Shown: piece by piece, positions 1 to 9,400 of the stretch
Position numbering within the stretch: the stretch's first letter is position 1
Layout: every line of letters begins with the position of its first letter
Assembly (NCBI RefSeq): GCF_003177035.1
Contig: NZ_CP029488.1
Span: 2,728,001-2,792,000 of the forward strand
Direction of reading: 5' to 3'
Length of the DNA: 64,000 bases
From: Salinisphaera sp. LB1
GTDB taxonomy: Bacteria > Pseudomonadota > Gammaproteobacteria > Nevskiales > Salinisphaeraceae
Made by a program: the position numbers and the translations under genes
Notes under the pieces: model-generated
What the model saw: the letters and a program-made list of their open reading frames with translations, nothing else
Told to the model about the DNA's origin: nothing
Database searches by the model: none

Positions 1-162
1 GCGCGTGGTGCGGTGCATGAGCCGCACGCCTAATGATGCCTCGATCGCGGCGAGATGCTTGCTGGCCATGGCCGGCGTGATCCCAAGGGTTCGTGCCGCC
101 GCTGCCAGGCTGCCCTGTTCGACGGCGGCCGTAAAAACCGAAAGTCCGGTGAATCGGTCCAT
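1..162 (-). CDS. LysR-family transcriptional regulator, N-terminal part, cut by window edge
   Basis: Reading leftward from an ATG at 162, the first 54 residues form a typical LysR winged helix-turn-helix: FTAAVEQGSLAAAARTLG is the first helix pair, TPAMASKHLAAIEASLGVRL the recognition helix, and MHRTTR the start of the wing. The effector domain lies outside the window. The gene diverges from the hydrolase starting at 282 with about 120 bases between them, the usual layout of a LysR regulator and its target. Regulation of the hydrolase is therefore likely but inferred. Confidence 0.85.
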   Translation of the reverse strand, partial: MDRFTGLSVFTAAVEQGSLAAAARTLGITPAMASKHLAAIEASLGVRLMHRTTR

Positions 163-281
163 GATTTATTCGATACCTATGTTATCGAGTGCATGTCGAA
201 AAAAAGGGATTATCGCTTAAATCGAGGCCTCCTATGATTTGTTTCGACGCTCGAAGCGCTTTAACGCATAGGAGACAAGCC

Positions 282-1448
282 ATGAAGATCAACGCGAACG
301 GATTGACGCTGCACGCCGACGATAGCGGCCAAGGCCCGCTAGCCCTCGTTTTCCGCCACTACTGGGGCGGCACGGCTCGAACCTGGCAAGCAGTGATGGC
401 AGTGCTGCCGGCGAATCTACGCAAGATCGCTTTGGATGCTCGCGGATGGGGCCGATCGGATCGCCCCGACGACGGCTACGATATTGCGACCATGGCCGAC
501 GACGTAGAAGCCGTAATCGCCGCGCTCGGCCTGAATCGCTACGTGCTGGTTGGCCATTCGATGGGCGGCAAGGTGGCGCAGCTATTGGCTTCGCGTCGCC
601 CCTCCGGTTTGGCGGGGCTCGTACTGGTGGCGCCGTCACCCGCGGAAGGCAAATCGTTGCCGGGGCCGGAACGCGACGCGATGGCAGGCGCCTATGCCGC
701 GCCGGAATCGGTCGGCTGGACTATCGATAACGTCTTGAGCGAACGCAAGCTATCGCCCGCCATGCGCGATCAGGTGATCGCCGACAGTCTCGGCGGCGCG
801 AACGCTGCAAAACAGTTCTGGCCGCATACGGCGATATCCGAGGACGTGAGTGCCGACCTGGCGCGGATTGACGTCCCGGTTCGAGTGATCGGCGGCGAAC
901 ACGACAAGGTCGATTCGATCGACATGTTGCAACGCGTCGTCCTGCCGTCGCTGCCCGGTGTGGCGATGCAGATCATACCGGGCGTTGGGCATCTTATCCC
1001 GCGGGAAGCGCCGCAGGCGCTGGCGGCCCTCATTGCTGAATTCGTCGATACCGAATGTTCGGGCGCATCGGAGGCGGCGGCACGGCCGGAGGCGGTGGCC
1101 GCGCTATTCGACGCGGCGCTCAATCGCGGCGATCTCGACGCGGTTATGTCGCTCTTTCACCCGGAGGCAACGATGCGGATGCAGGATGGCCGCACGATCG
1201 CCGAAGGTCACGACGCACTGCGCGACGCATTCGCTCGGCTGATGATCGCACGGCCCCAAATACGTAACGGCGTTCCCCGGGTCATCGCAAGCGGTGACAT
1301 CGCACTACTGCTACTCGAGTGGACGATCCGTATCGCCCCGCCCGATCAGGATGAGATCGTAGAGAGCGGCGTTGCGACCCAGGTGGCCGAACGCAACGCC
1401 GATGGTATCTGGCAACTGCGGATCTCGAACCCTTTGGGGATCGATTGA
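282..1448 (+). CDS. Alpha/beta hydrolase fused to a SnoaL-like (NTF2-fold) domain
   Basis: This 388-residue protein starts at the ATG at 282, preceded by an AGGAG at 270-274; longer in-frame starts lack this. Residues 1-255 are an alpha/beta hydrolase with the nucleophile elbow GHSMGG (Ser93), the LDARGWGRSDRP segment typical of epoxide-hydrolase or haloperoxidase-like members, and a late catalytic His in PGVGHLIPREAP. Residues about 265-385 form a second domain (AVAALFDAALNRGDLDAV, then FHPEATM) like SnoaL/DUF4440 ketosteroid-isomerase folds. Such hydrolases are usually about 270 residues with no C-terminal extension, so this is a fusion. Substrate unknown; probably cytoplasmic. A LysR gene diverges upstream. 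Confidence 0.85.
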   Translation: MKINANGLTLHADDSGQGPLALVFRHYWGGTARTWQAVMAVLPANLRKIALDARGWGRSDRPDDGYDIATMADDVEAVIAALGLNRYVLVGHSMGGKVAQLLASRRPSGLAGLVLVAPSPAEGKSLPGPERDAMAGAYAAPESVGWTIDNVLSERKLSPAMRDQVIADSLGGANAAKQFWPHTAISEDVSADLARIDVPVRVIGGEHDKVDSIDMLQRVVLPSLPGVAMQIIPGVGHLIPREAPQALAALIAEFVDTECSGASEAAARPEAVAALFDAALNRGDLDAVMSLFHPEATMRMQDGRTIAEGHDALRDAFARLMIARPQIRNGVPRVIASGDIALLLLEWTIRIAPPDQDEIVESGVATQVAERNADGIWQLRISNPLGID

Positions 1449-1496
1449 GGCGATGACCATAGCCGTCGTCTGCTAATGATGAGTCCCGCTCGTCGG

Positions 1497-1530
1497 GCAC
1501 GTCGAGTGATTTTCGAGTCACTCGACGTGC
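1497..1530. terminator. Perfect 13-bp inverted repeat between convergent genes
   Basis: The arms at 1497-1509 and 1518-1530 (GCACGTCGAGTGA and its complement) are separated by 8 bases. The hairpin lies between the hydrolase stop at 1448 and the end of the racemase remnant at 1555, which converge on it. There is no clear T-run, so a bidirectional terminator role is plausible but not certain. Confidence 0.5.
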
Positions 1531-1554
1531 AGCGCTTTGATACCGAGCGCTTGC

Positions 1555-2289
1555 TCAGAGCGCGGGTGGCCAATTGACGAGGCGCTTTTCGCGCGGCTCG
1601 CTGAACGTGCGAGCCTTGGATGTTGACAGGTTCTGAGCGACCAAGCCTTCGGTAAGCTTGACCGCGGCCGATACGCCGTCGATGACCGGCACGCCGGTTT
1701 GTGCCACGACTCGGCTCGTGAGCCCGGCCATGCCGCCGCAGCCGACACAGATCGCCTCCGCGCGATCGACCTCCACAGCGTGCAAGGCCTTGGCCACAAT
1801 AGCTTCGATCGCGACCTCGGGGTCTCGCTCGAGTTCGAGCACGGCCAGGCCGCTGGCATGCACGGACGCCAGCCGATCGCTCAGTCCGGCCAGTTTGAGC
1901 CGGTCTTCGATCATCGGTACGGCGCGGTCGAGCGTGGTAACGACCGATTAGCGATGACCGACGAACAAGGCCGTGGCTGCGGCGGTCTCGGTGATGTCGA
2001 CCACCGGGACATCGAAAAGCTCCTGGAGCCCCTCGCAGCCGCGTTCGCCGTACCCGGCCTGGATGATGGCATCGAATTCGCCGTCATAGGCCCGAATGGT
2101 TTCCATGACGGCCACGGTGGCCACATAGCTTTCGTAGTTGCCTTCGATGGATTCGGCGCCGAAAGCCGGGGTGATGGGGATGATCTCGGTGCCGGGGTTC
2201 GCCACGGCGCGCTCCTGCTGCGCGATGGCGTCGGTCATCGAGGTCGTTGTGTTCACATTGGCAACGAGAATGCGCATGCTGAAGCTCAT
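1555..2289 (-). pseudogene. Asp/Glu/hydantoin (allantoin-type) racemase interrupted by one in-frame stop
   Basis: The reading frame runs from an ATG at 2289 (or 2277, giving MRILVANVNTT) to a stop at 1555. It encodes about 240 residues, the usual length for this PLP-independent racemase family. Family features are the N-terminal RILVANVNTTTSMT, the first catalytic region AGYGERGCEGLQELFDVPVVD, and the second cysteine region CVGCGGMAGL. A single TAA at 1945-1947, between GHR and SVVTTLDRAVP, breaks the frame; the frame is identical on both sides, so this is a nonsense change rather than a frameshift. Relatives usually have an aromatic residue there. An ATG at 1914 could restart translation, but the product would lack the first cysteine. 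Confidence 0.8.
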
Positions 2290-2453
2290 TGAAGGGATTT
2301 ATTGCGACGGGCGGGCGATGGCTTCGCCCTCGACGTGTTGATACGTCCGGTCTTTCGGCGCCAGCATCAGGTGCAGGGGAGAAAGGGGGCAGACACGGAC
2401 GGCTTCGAGAACCCAGAAAGCGCATGCTTACGCATGCACAGACGGTAAACGTG

Positions 2454-2738
2454 TCAAATGCGTTGTTCCCGGCTATGCCATACACGGATAATGACGATGG
2501 TGCCGCCGTCGAGTCGGTAGCGCAAAACATAGGATCCAGCGCCGAACGGTAAGTATAGTTCCCGACGGTGGTTGCCGTCGTTTATTGGCCGCCCGATTTC
2601 AGGCATCTCCAACAACTTGTTTGCGCCCTCTGCGATCAACGTCATGGCTCGTTCTGCAGCAAGGGTGTCTTGATATAAAAGAAATTCGAACAGTCGTTGA
2701 ATGTCATCCCGTGTTTCGGGCAGCCAGCGCAATCTCAC
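2454..2738 (-). CDS. RelE/ParE-family toxin of a type II toxin-antitoxin system
   Basis: This 94-residue protein begins LRWLPETRDDIQRLFEFL, the helical opening of ParE/RelE toxins, and ends with the beta-strand pattern SYVLRYRLDGGTIVIIRVWHSREQR typical of the family. Its ATG overlaps the stop of the upstream antitoxin by 4 bases (2735-2738), so the two are translationally coupled. ParE members poison gyrase and RelE members cleave mRNA; the sequence alone does not decide between them. It lies in a patchy region with remnants of other genes, common for mobile toxin-antitoxin modules. Confidence 0.85.
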   Translation of the reverse strand: MRLRWLPETRDDIQRLFEFLLYQDTLAAERAMTLIAEGANKLLEMPEIGRPINDGNHRRELYLPFGAGSYVLRYRLDGGTIVIIRVWHSREQRI

Positions 2739-3010
2739 TTTGGGGCATCAGCTCTATCGCGTGCGGCCGCCGCTAGCGCGCTTAGATGCTCCCGCATATC
2801 AGCATGATCGATGTAGGCGCCGGACTCTTGGTACTGTCGCCAACGCTGCATATCTTCCTTCTTTTCGCGTTCGTAGCGTTCTTCGCGATCAAGGTATTCT
2901 GCGATTGCACGCTTCATCAGCCAATGCGGCGAGCGCTCTTTCAGGCCTCCGAGCGCCTGCAATCTTGCCCGCGTTGCTTCATCCAGCTTGATTCCTGTTG
3001 TCGTCTTCAT
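2735..3010 (-). CDS. Ribbon-helix-helix antitoxin (CopG/YacA-like) paired with the RelE/ParE toxin
   Basis: The 91-residue product starts MKTTTGIKLDEATRARLQAL, a ribbon-helix-helix DNA-binding N-terminus, followed by HWLMKRAIAEYLDREE. A highly charged helical tail (EREKKEDMQRWRQYQES) would wrap the toxin. The gene is upstream of and overlaps the toxin gene, the usual order. Such antitoxins neutralise the toxin and repress their own operon. The start at 3010 has only a weak ribosome-binding site (GAGTG). Confidence 0.85.
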   Translation of the reverse strand: MKTTTGIKLDEATRARLQALGGLKERSPHWLMKRAIAEYLDREERYEREKKEDMQRWRQYQESGAYIDHADMREHLSALAAAARDRADAPK

Positions 3011-3146
3011 CGCTAGTCACACTCGGTTGCACCTCTAGCAACCTTACCATGGACAAAGAAGATTGCGGCACGTCACTATGATCTCGCGGGTAAAAGCGCA
3101 GCGCCGAAAAAAGAGGGGGGGCAGACAAGGGCAGCGCTTCACTAGT

Positions 3147-3490
3147 CGGAGGCAAGTGCTCGACCATCTCGCGCGCTAGCACGGGCAAGTTGTCGAAGTC
3201 GCGATAGGCGATGCGAAATTCGCGATGCGCCCAGGTGTCGGTAAGCTCGATCATGTGCAGGTTCAGCGTGGCGACATGGGTACTCACGGCCTCATTGGGC
3301 AAAACGCCGATACCCAGGCCAGAGGCGATCATGCGGCAGATGCCTTCGAAGCTGCGCACCTGGACCCGCATGCGCAGCGGTTTGCCGCGGCGCGCGCGGC
3401 ATCGTGGATCAGCGCGTGCAACGAGGCATCGTGCGGCGGGCCGACGAAATCGTGTTCGATCGCCTTGCGCAATTCGAGCGGCCTCGCATT
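3147..3490 (-). pseudogene. LysR effector-domain remnant, frameshifted and 5'-truncated
   Basis: Two leftward frames together encode part of a LysR substrate-binding domain: LRKAIEHDFVGPPHDASLHAL in one, then RVQVRSFEGICRMIASGLG followed by IGVLPNEA in another. They join with the loss of one base near 3385, in a GCCGCGGC stretch, which is where GKPLR would be expected. No helix-turn-helix part remains upstream. The conserved part ends near 3147; the rest of the open frame overlaps the antitoxin gene and looks unrelated. This is a decayed fragment, not a working gene. Confidence 0.7.
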
Positions 3491-3665
3491 TAAAAAAGAA
3501 AACCGTCGCTTGATCAGGTGCAAAGCGCAGTCAGCAGTCAAAAGATTGACAACGCGATTGTGCTCGCACGCGAAGCAGCAGTGACTTGACCTTCCTTCTT
3601 ATCGGCACTGATTCGCGTGCATTTGCGGAATAAAAGACGAGAGCTATCCGCAGATCGATGCCGAT

Positions 3666-3693
3666 GCACGCAGGTCAAGAAAGGCAGCTTTCC
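3666..3693. repeat. Intergenic repeat copy A (28 bp)
   Basis: These 28 bases (beginning GCACGCAGGTCAAGAA) match 4873-4900 at 24 of 28 positions. Each copy is preceded by a loosely similar stretch with ATCTGCG/CGCAGAT-type words. The 186 bases from 3542 to 3727 hold no gene that I can see. Confidence 0.4.
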
Positions 3694-3727
3694 GGCGAAC
3701 GACGGGTGCATCGCCCATTGGGCTCTG

Positions 3728-4189
3728 CTAGTTGAGCCAAAGCTTCATTCCTTCATGTGAGGCTTTAAATCCGAGTTTTTCGTAAAAACGGATCGCGTCC
3801 GGCCGCGACTTGTCGCTCGTCAGCTGGACGATCAGGCAGCCTCGTTCTTCAGCTCTTTCTATCGCCCATTCGAAAAGCTTGGCGCCAATTCCTTTTCCGC
3901 GGTGAGACGACGCAACACGAACGCCTTCGATCAGCGCTCGCCAACTCCCGACATAGGTCAAGTAAGGCAGGAATGTGATTTGAAGCATGCCAAGCAGTTC
4001 GCCGCCCGATTCACATACTATCAACTCATTATTGGGATCTTTTTGAATGGCTGTGAACGCTGCAACGTAGCCGCGGTCCAGCGGTGTGCCGGGCGACTCA
4101 CGGGTTTGACCAAGCTCATCGTCCGCGAGCATATCGACGAGAACTGCAAGTTCGTCCAGCCGAGCTTCGCGGAACCGATACTCGTCCAT
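3728..4189 (-). CDS. GNAT-family N-acetyltransferase
   Basis: I place the start at the ATG at 4189 (MDEYRFREARLDELAVLVDM), where GNAT homology begins; the frame is open further upstream without support. The 153-residue protein has the acetyl-CoA binding motif A (VASSHRGKGIGAKLFEWAIE, RGKGIG being the pyrophosphate loop) and the C-terminal motif B (SDKSRPDAIRFYEKLGF). It therefore transfers an acetyl group to an unidentified small molecule or protein. It lies 74 bases downstream of the cupin gene on the same strand and may be co-transcribed with it. Confidence 0.88.
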   Translation of the reverse strand: MDEYRFREARLDELAVLVDMLADDELGQTRESPGTPLDRGYVAAFTAIQKDPNNELIVCESGGELLGMLQITFLPYLTYVGSWRALIEGVRVASSHRGKGIGAKLFEWAIERAEERGCLIVQLTSDKSRPDAIRFYEKLGFKASHEGMKLWLN

Positions 4190-4263
4190 AGTCTCGTTAC
4201 CCCGTCCCATTGGGCCTCGACGGACGTCCAAGCCCAGCCGCCTCGTTGAGTAGCATAGCCGCA

Positions 4264-4722
4264 CTACCGCTTAACGTGTTGGATGTTCGAATACTCAACA
4301 ACATCCCATTCGCCGTTGTTGCGATAGAGTCGCTTCCTGCGATTGGGATAATCAGTGACGTCCTGCGCGAGGCGCTGTCCGACAACGAGGCAGACCAAAG
4401 GCTCTGGACCCTCAGCCTCCATACAGTGAGCCTCGCCATTCAAGGGGTAGCCGATAAAATCTCCGGGACCGATGCTGTGGCTCTCTGCTCCCATTGTCGC
4501 GGTGCCATGACCTGAGAGGACGTAGATGCATTCTTCCTCGAAGAGATGCGCATGCAATTCCGTTGAAAAATATCCCGGCTCTACTGTGATCAGATGAACG
4601 CCAATATTCTTGAGCCCCACAGCATCTCCAAGAGACTTGTTGATGCGAGCGGCATTTTCATTGAGGAAGTGAACTTTCTTCTGTCCTGCCATTTCGGCGA
4701 TAGTATTTGCCGACAAATACAT
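4264..4722 (-). CDS. Cupin-domain protein
   Basis: The ATG at 4722 follows a strong AAGGAGGTAAGT Shine-Dalgarno, which decides the start and gives 152 residues. A single cupin barrel carries motif 1 as ELHAHLFEEECIYVLSGHG (two His plus Glu as metal ligands) and motif 2 as PGDFIGYPLNGEAH (final His ligand). This is a complete set, so a metal-dependent sugar-isomerase-like, dioxygenase-like or sensor role is possible; the family is too broad to name a substrate. The GNAT gene follows 74 bases downstream. Confidence 0.82.
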   Translation of the reverse strand: MYLSANTIAEMAGQKKVHFLNENAARINKSLGDAVGLKNIGVHLITVEPGYFSTELHAHLFEEECIYVLSGHGTATMGAESHSIGPGDFIGYPLNGEAHCMEAEGPEPLVCLVVGQRLAQDVTDYPNRRKRLYRNNGEWDVVEYSNIQHVKR

Positions 4723-4872
4723 ACTTACCTCCTTGCTGCCCAACGCCCAGCTGGCACCTTGCCAGCTGACCGTCGCGTCCGATTTGTCGAACCGCGTCTT
4801 TCATCTGCGTGTATCTGCGTATAAACAAAGACTATTGCTCCGGACGAAAACCATTCACAGATTAACGCAGAC

Positions 4873-4900
4873 GCACGCAGATCAAGAAGGGCGGCCTTCC
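4873..4900. repeat. Intergenic repeat copy B (28 bp)
   Basis: This stretch (GCACGCAGATCAAGAAGGGC and the following 8 bases) pairs with copy A at 3666-3693, 24 of 28 identical. It lies in the 364-base space between the cupin start (4722) and the C45 peptidase start (5087), where I see no gene. The ATCTGCGTGTATCTGCGT words at about 4804 and the complementary CGCAGA words here could form a loose stem. Confidence 0.4.
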
Positions 4901-5086
4901 CCCTGTGCGGCCGGTATATTGTGGAAGTGAGCGGCCTGCGCGGCTTATCGTGCAGGTCCGCTCGACTGCGTTTTAACCTAAGTAGCCGAAGGTCGCGTCA
5001 CAATTACTCAAAATGCTGATTCAATTTGCTCGGTCGAGCGGCCAGCGCTTAGATTGAAGGCGTCATCATCATCGTTGATTACTCGC

Positions 5087-6193
5087 ATGGATATTCCCGT
5101 ACTCGAAGCCACGGGCAGTGCCTCGGCCATCGGTCGCGCGCATGGCCTGACGTATGCCGAACCGATCCGGCGGTTCGCGGACGAGCGTGTCGCGCGGGCC
5201 GGTCAGGCGCTCTGGGTGGGTGAGGACCGGCCGCGTGCGGAGGTGCTCGCTCTGGCGGGAGAATGTCTGGCGGCGCACGAGGCCTATTCGCCGCGATTGA
5301 CCGCGGAACTGCGCGCCATGGCGGATGCGGCCGGTTTGTTACCGGAAGAGATGCTGATCGTCAGCGGCTTCACGGATTTCGTCGATACCGGCTTTGCGGC
5401 GTTCAGCGGCAGCCGACCGGCGCCGCACGCGGCCGACAACTGCACGGCGATGATCGTGCCTGGTGCCCGTAGTGCCACCGGGCAAGCACTGTTCGCCCAG
5501 ACCTGGGACATGCATGAAACCGCGACCGAGCATGTGTTCGTGCTGCGCGGTACGCCCGACGATGCGCCGGCCTTCACCGTGTTCACCAGCCGCGGCTGTC
5601 TGGGCATGATCGGCATGAACGAGGCCGGCATCACCATCGGCATCAATAACCTCACCGGCAACGATGGGCGGGTCGGCGTGACCTGGAATTTCGTGGTCCG
5701 CGAAGTGCTGGCCCAGACCGATTTCGAGGCGGCTGCCGAGCGCCTGGCGGAGGCCGAACTGGCCGGCGCCCACAATTATCTCTTGGTGGGGCCGGACGGC
5801 CAGGGGATGAACGTCGAGGCCACGGCGACCCGGCGCGAGATCACACCGCTGGCCGACGACGTGATCGTGCATACCAATCATTGTCTGGCCGACGCCACGC
5901 GGGAGGCCGAGCGCCCGCGGCTACCCGAGGCACAGGCCCACAGCGAGAAACGCCTGGCCCGCGCCCGGGCATTGCTGGCCGAGCCCGGCCCGATTGATGT
6001 CGCGCGTCTGGCAAGCGTAACGCGCGATACGCAGGCGATCTGTTACCCGCCCACGCCAGTCACCCGGATGACGACCTGCGGCGCGGTTGTGGCCGATCCG
6101 GCGGCCCGCCGGCTCTGGGCGCTGCGCGGGCGGCCGAGCGAACAGCACTACACGGCATTTGACGTCGGCGGCGTCATCGCGCCCCACGCGTAA
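5087..6193 (+). CDS. C45-family peptidase / acyltransferase-like Ntn hydrolase
   Basis: This 368-residue protein belongs to the acyl-CoA:6-aminopenicillanate acyltransferase (C45) family. Those enzymes cut themselves to expose an N-terminal cysteine; here the candidate nucleophile is Cys119 in ADNCTAMIVPG. Other family stretches are GRAHGLTYAEPIRRFADE at the N-terminus, AQTWDMHE, and GMIGMNEAGITIGINNLTG. The ATG at 5087 is preferred because homology begins there (IPVLEATGSA); an upstream TTG at 5054 has no better ribosome-binding site. No signal peptide is evident. Members act as amidases or N-acyl amino-acid hydrolases; the substrate cannot be told. Confidence 0.85.
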   Translation: MDIPVLEATGSASAIGRAHGLTYAEPIRRFADERVARAGQALWVGEDRPRAEVLALAGECLAAHEAYSPRLTAELRAMADAAGLLPEEMLIVSGFTDFVDTGFAAFSGSRPAPHAADNCTAMIVPGARSATGQALFAQTWDMHETATEHVFVLRGTPDDAPAFTVFTSRGCLGMIGMNEAGITIGINNLTGNDGRVGVTWNFVVREVLAQTDFEAAAERLAEAELAGAHNYLLVGPDGQGMNVEATATRREITPLADDVIVHTNHCLADATREAERPRLPEAQAHSEKRLARARALLAEPGPIDVARLASVTRDTQAICYPPTPVTRMTTCGAVVADPAARRLWALRGRPSEQHYTAFDVGGVIAPHA

Positions 6194-6498
6194 GAGCCTA
6201 TTGGCATGGGCGCTAAGTCGATACTTGGCCGCGCGCGCTCCTGATGTCCGCTACCAGCCGGAACATGCGGTGGCGCGGCCCGGTCGCGGCCGATACGCCC
6301 GCACGAACGTGCGTCGTTGTCGGGCCACGATATTGCATACTGCACGAACTCGGTGCGCCCGCCGTTCCACGGGGGCCGGCCGACCGGTCATGCGGCTGGC
6401 TCAGGCGATGGCGCGTTTCTTGCGCGCCCGGGCGTGAAAGCAGGGGCATCGTGGGTTGCGGCTCTCGCGGGTGATTCGAACAACAAACGAGGGATTCC

Positions 6499-9400
6499 AT
6501 GGCTTTGAAGACAGTTTTGGGTAGCGCGGCGACGTTGTTCGCGGTGACGACCGGCGTGATCCCGATGGCGCACGCCGACACCGCCCAAAAGCCGGCCGCC
6601 GGTGCCAGGCAGTCCGCGCCGCCGTTGATGCGCTATCCGACCGTTCATGGCGACACCGTGGTCTTCGAAGCCGGCGGCAATCTCTGGAAAACGACCACAC
6701 ACGGGGGTATGGCCACGCAGCTGACCGACGACCCGGGTTTCGACGAGGACGCACATTTTTCGCCGAACGGCAAATGGGTCGCGTTTACCGGCTGGTATCA
6801 AGGCAACACGGATGTCTACATCGTGCCGGCCGCCGGCGGCCGGGTGCGACGCCTGACTTATCATTCGATCAACAACCCGAGCGATGGCGGCAAGCTCAAG
6901 CCGAGTACCGACAACCGGGTGCTGGGCTGGACGCCGGACAGTAACAACGTGGTGTTTCTTTCCCGGCGCGATAGCTTCAATCCGCAGGTCATGCACGCCT
7001 ACACGGTGCCGGTCGGCGGCGGCCTGCCGAAGAAGTTGCCGATCCCTTGGACCGGGCCGCTGTCGTTCGGGCCCAACGATCACACCGTGGCCTACAACAA
7101 GCTCGCCCGGGTCTACCGGCCGTTTCATCGCAAGCATTATTACGGCGGCCAGGCCCAGGATATCTGGACCTTCGATTACAAGAACGGCAAGAGCCATCGC
7201 ATCACGCACTGGAAGGGCGCGGATGTATGGCCGATGTGGTCGGGCGATACGATCTATTTCAGTTCCGACCGCGGTCCCAACCATATCCAGAATCTCTGGG
7301 CCTACTCGCAGAAGACGAAGCAGTTTACGCAGCTGACGCATTTTTCGACCTACGACATCGATTTCCCGACCCTGGGCGGCAACAAGATCACCTTCTCCGA
7401 CGGCGGCGATCTGTATGTCTACAACACCAAGAATCAGGATCTGACCAAGCTCAACGTGCGCGTGCCGCTGAACGGCGTGAAGGCGATGCCGCATTGGGCC
7501 AAGGTCGAGGGCCACGTCGATGGATCGGCGATCGCGCCGAACGGGCATCTGGCGGTGTTTTCGGCCCGCGGCGCGTTGTTCACCGTGCCGGCCAAGTACG
7601 GCAGCGCCAACACACTCACCCAGAATCCGGCGGCCGATCAGCGCGATCCGGCCTGGTCGCCGAACGGCAAGCAGATCGCCTATATCGGCGCCGAGGGCGA
7701 TCACCAGGCGGTGTACGTTCGCCCGGCGGATGGCGGCAAGCCGAAGGCACTCACGCATGACAAGCTCAGCGTGCACGGCCCGCTTTCCTGGAGCCGGGAC
7801 AGCAAGCACCTGACCTATGTCGATGCCGATCAGACGCTCTGGATGATCGACGTGAAATCCGGCAAGCGGACCCGGATCACGCGCGATCCGAGCAAGACGC
7901 GCGGCAATTTCTCCGATCTGCACTGGTCACCGGGCAGCGACTGGCTGGCGTTTTCCAAGGCGATTCCGCAGCCGATCGGCAACATGACCGTGCCGAATAT
8001 CCAGGCGATTTATCTGTACCACGTCACCGACGGCAAGCTGACCCGGCTCGGAGATGGCCAGTACAACGATTCCGACCCGTTCTTCTCGGACGACGGTAAA
8101 TATCTGTTCTTCGTATCCCAGCGTATCGTCAATCCGACCTTCTCGAATTTCGACGAGATCACTGCGGGCCTGAAAAGTAGCGGCCTATATGCCGCGACCC
8201 TGAAAAAGGACACGCCTTCACCGATCGCCCCCCGCGTACGTTCGGCCACCAAAGGGCTCGGCGACGATTCGGCAAGCAGCGACGACGATAGCCACAAGAA
8301 GAACGCCAAGGCGCACGACAGCAGTTCGAACAACGGTAAGGAAAGCGACAAGAAATCCGAACACAAGACCGGCCGCAAGCCGATCGATATCGATGTCACT
8401 GGCCTGATGGGCCGCGCGGTGCGCCTGCCGGTGCCGGATGCCGATATATCAAGCGTGGCCGAGGCCAAGGGCGTGGTCTACTACACCACCCAGCCGAGCC
8501 AGACCATCGAAGGACCGTTGTCGGGCGAGCAGTCGGCGCTGCGCGCCTACGACATGGACAAACGCAAGGACCACACGCTGGAGACCGACGTCAAACATGT
8601 CGCGCTTTCAGCCGATGGCAGCACCCTGTTCTACCAGCACAAGGGAAACTGGACGACGCGGCCGGCGTCGTTCGTCAAGAACCCGGGCGACGATGCCGTC
8701 GACAAGATCGATCTGTCGGGACTGAAGCGCTGGGTTCAGCCCGAGGCCGAATGGCCGACCGCCTACGGCGAAGCCATGCGGGACGTGCGCGATTACTTCC
8801 TCGATCCGAAGCTGATCCACAAGATCTGGCCGGCGATCGACGCGCGCTATCGCAAGCTGCTGGATCGCGCCGCCACCCGACGCGATGTCGACTGGCTGAT
8901 TGCCAATGCCATGGGCACGACCGGTGAAAGCCACATGTACGTGCGCGGCGGCAACGATGGCTGGAAGACGCCGGCCAACCCCACGGCCGATCTTGGCGCC
9001 GAGTTCGCGCTGGACCCGGACTCCGGCCGCTACAAGATCGCGAAGATCTACAAGGGCGACAACACGGTGCCGGGCTACCGGGCGCCGCTCAACCAGCCGG
9101 GCCTGAAGGTCAAGGCCGGCGACTATCTACTGGCGATCAATGGCCAACCGCTCAAGGCCCCGACCAACCCGTACAAGCTGCTTCAAGGCACCAATGGCGA
9201 CACCATCTCGCTCAAGGTGGCGGATGATGCCGACGGCAAGAATGCGTACGTCATTCATGTCGAGCCGGTCGCGAATGCGCACAAGCTGCACCTGCTGGCC
9301 TGGATCCGGCATAACCGTCAGACCGTCGACAAGATGTCGGACGGCCAGATCGGCTACGTCTATCTGGAAGACATGGAAGCCACGGGGATGAAGGAGTTCA

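Noticed and set aside
6388-7923. A 511-codon minus-strand frame over the tricorn gene, and a 410-codon one at 9127-10359
   Set aside because: Both are antisense to tricorn coding sequence; composition reflects codon-position GC bias only.
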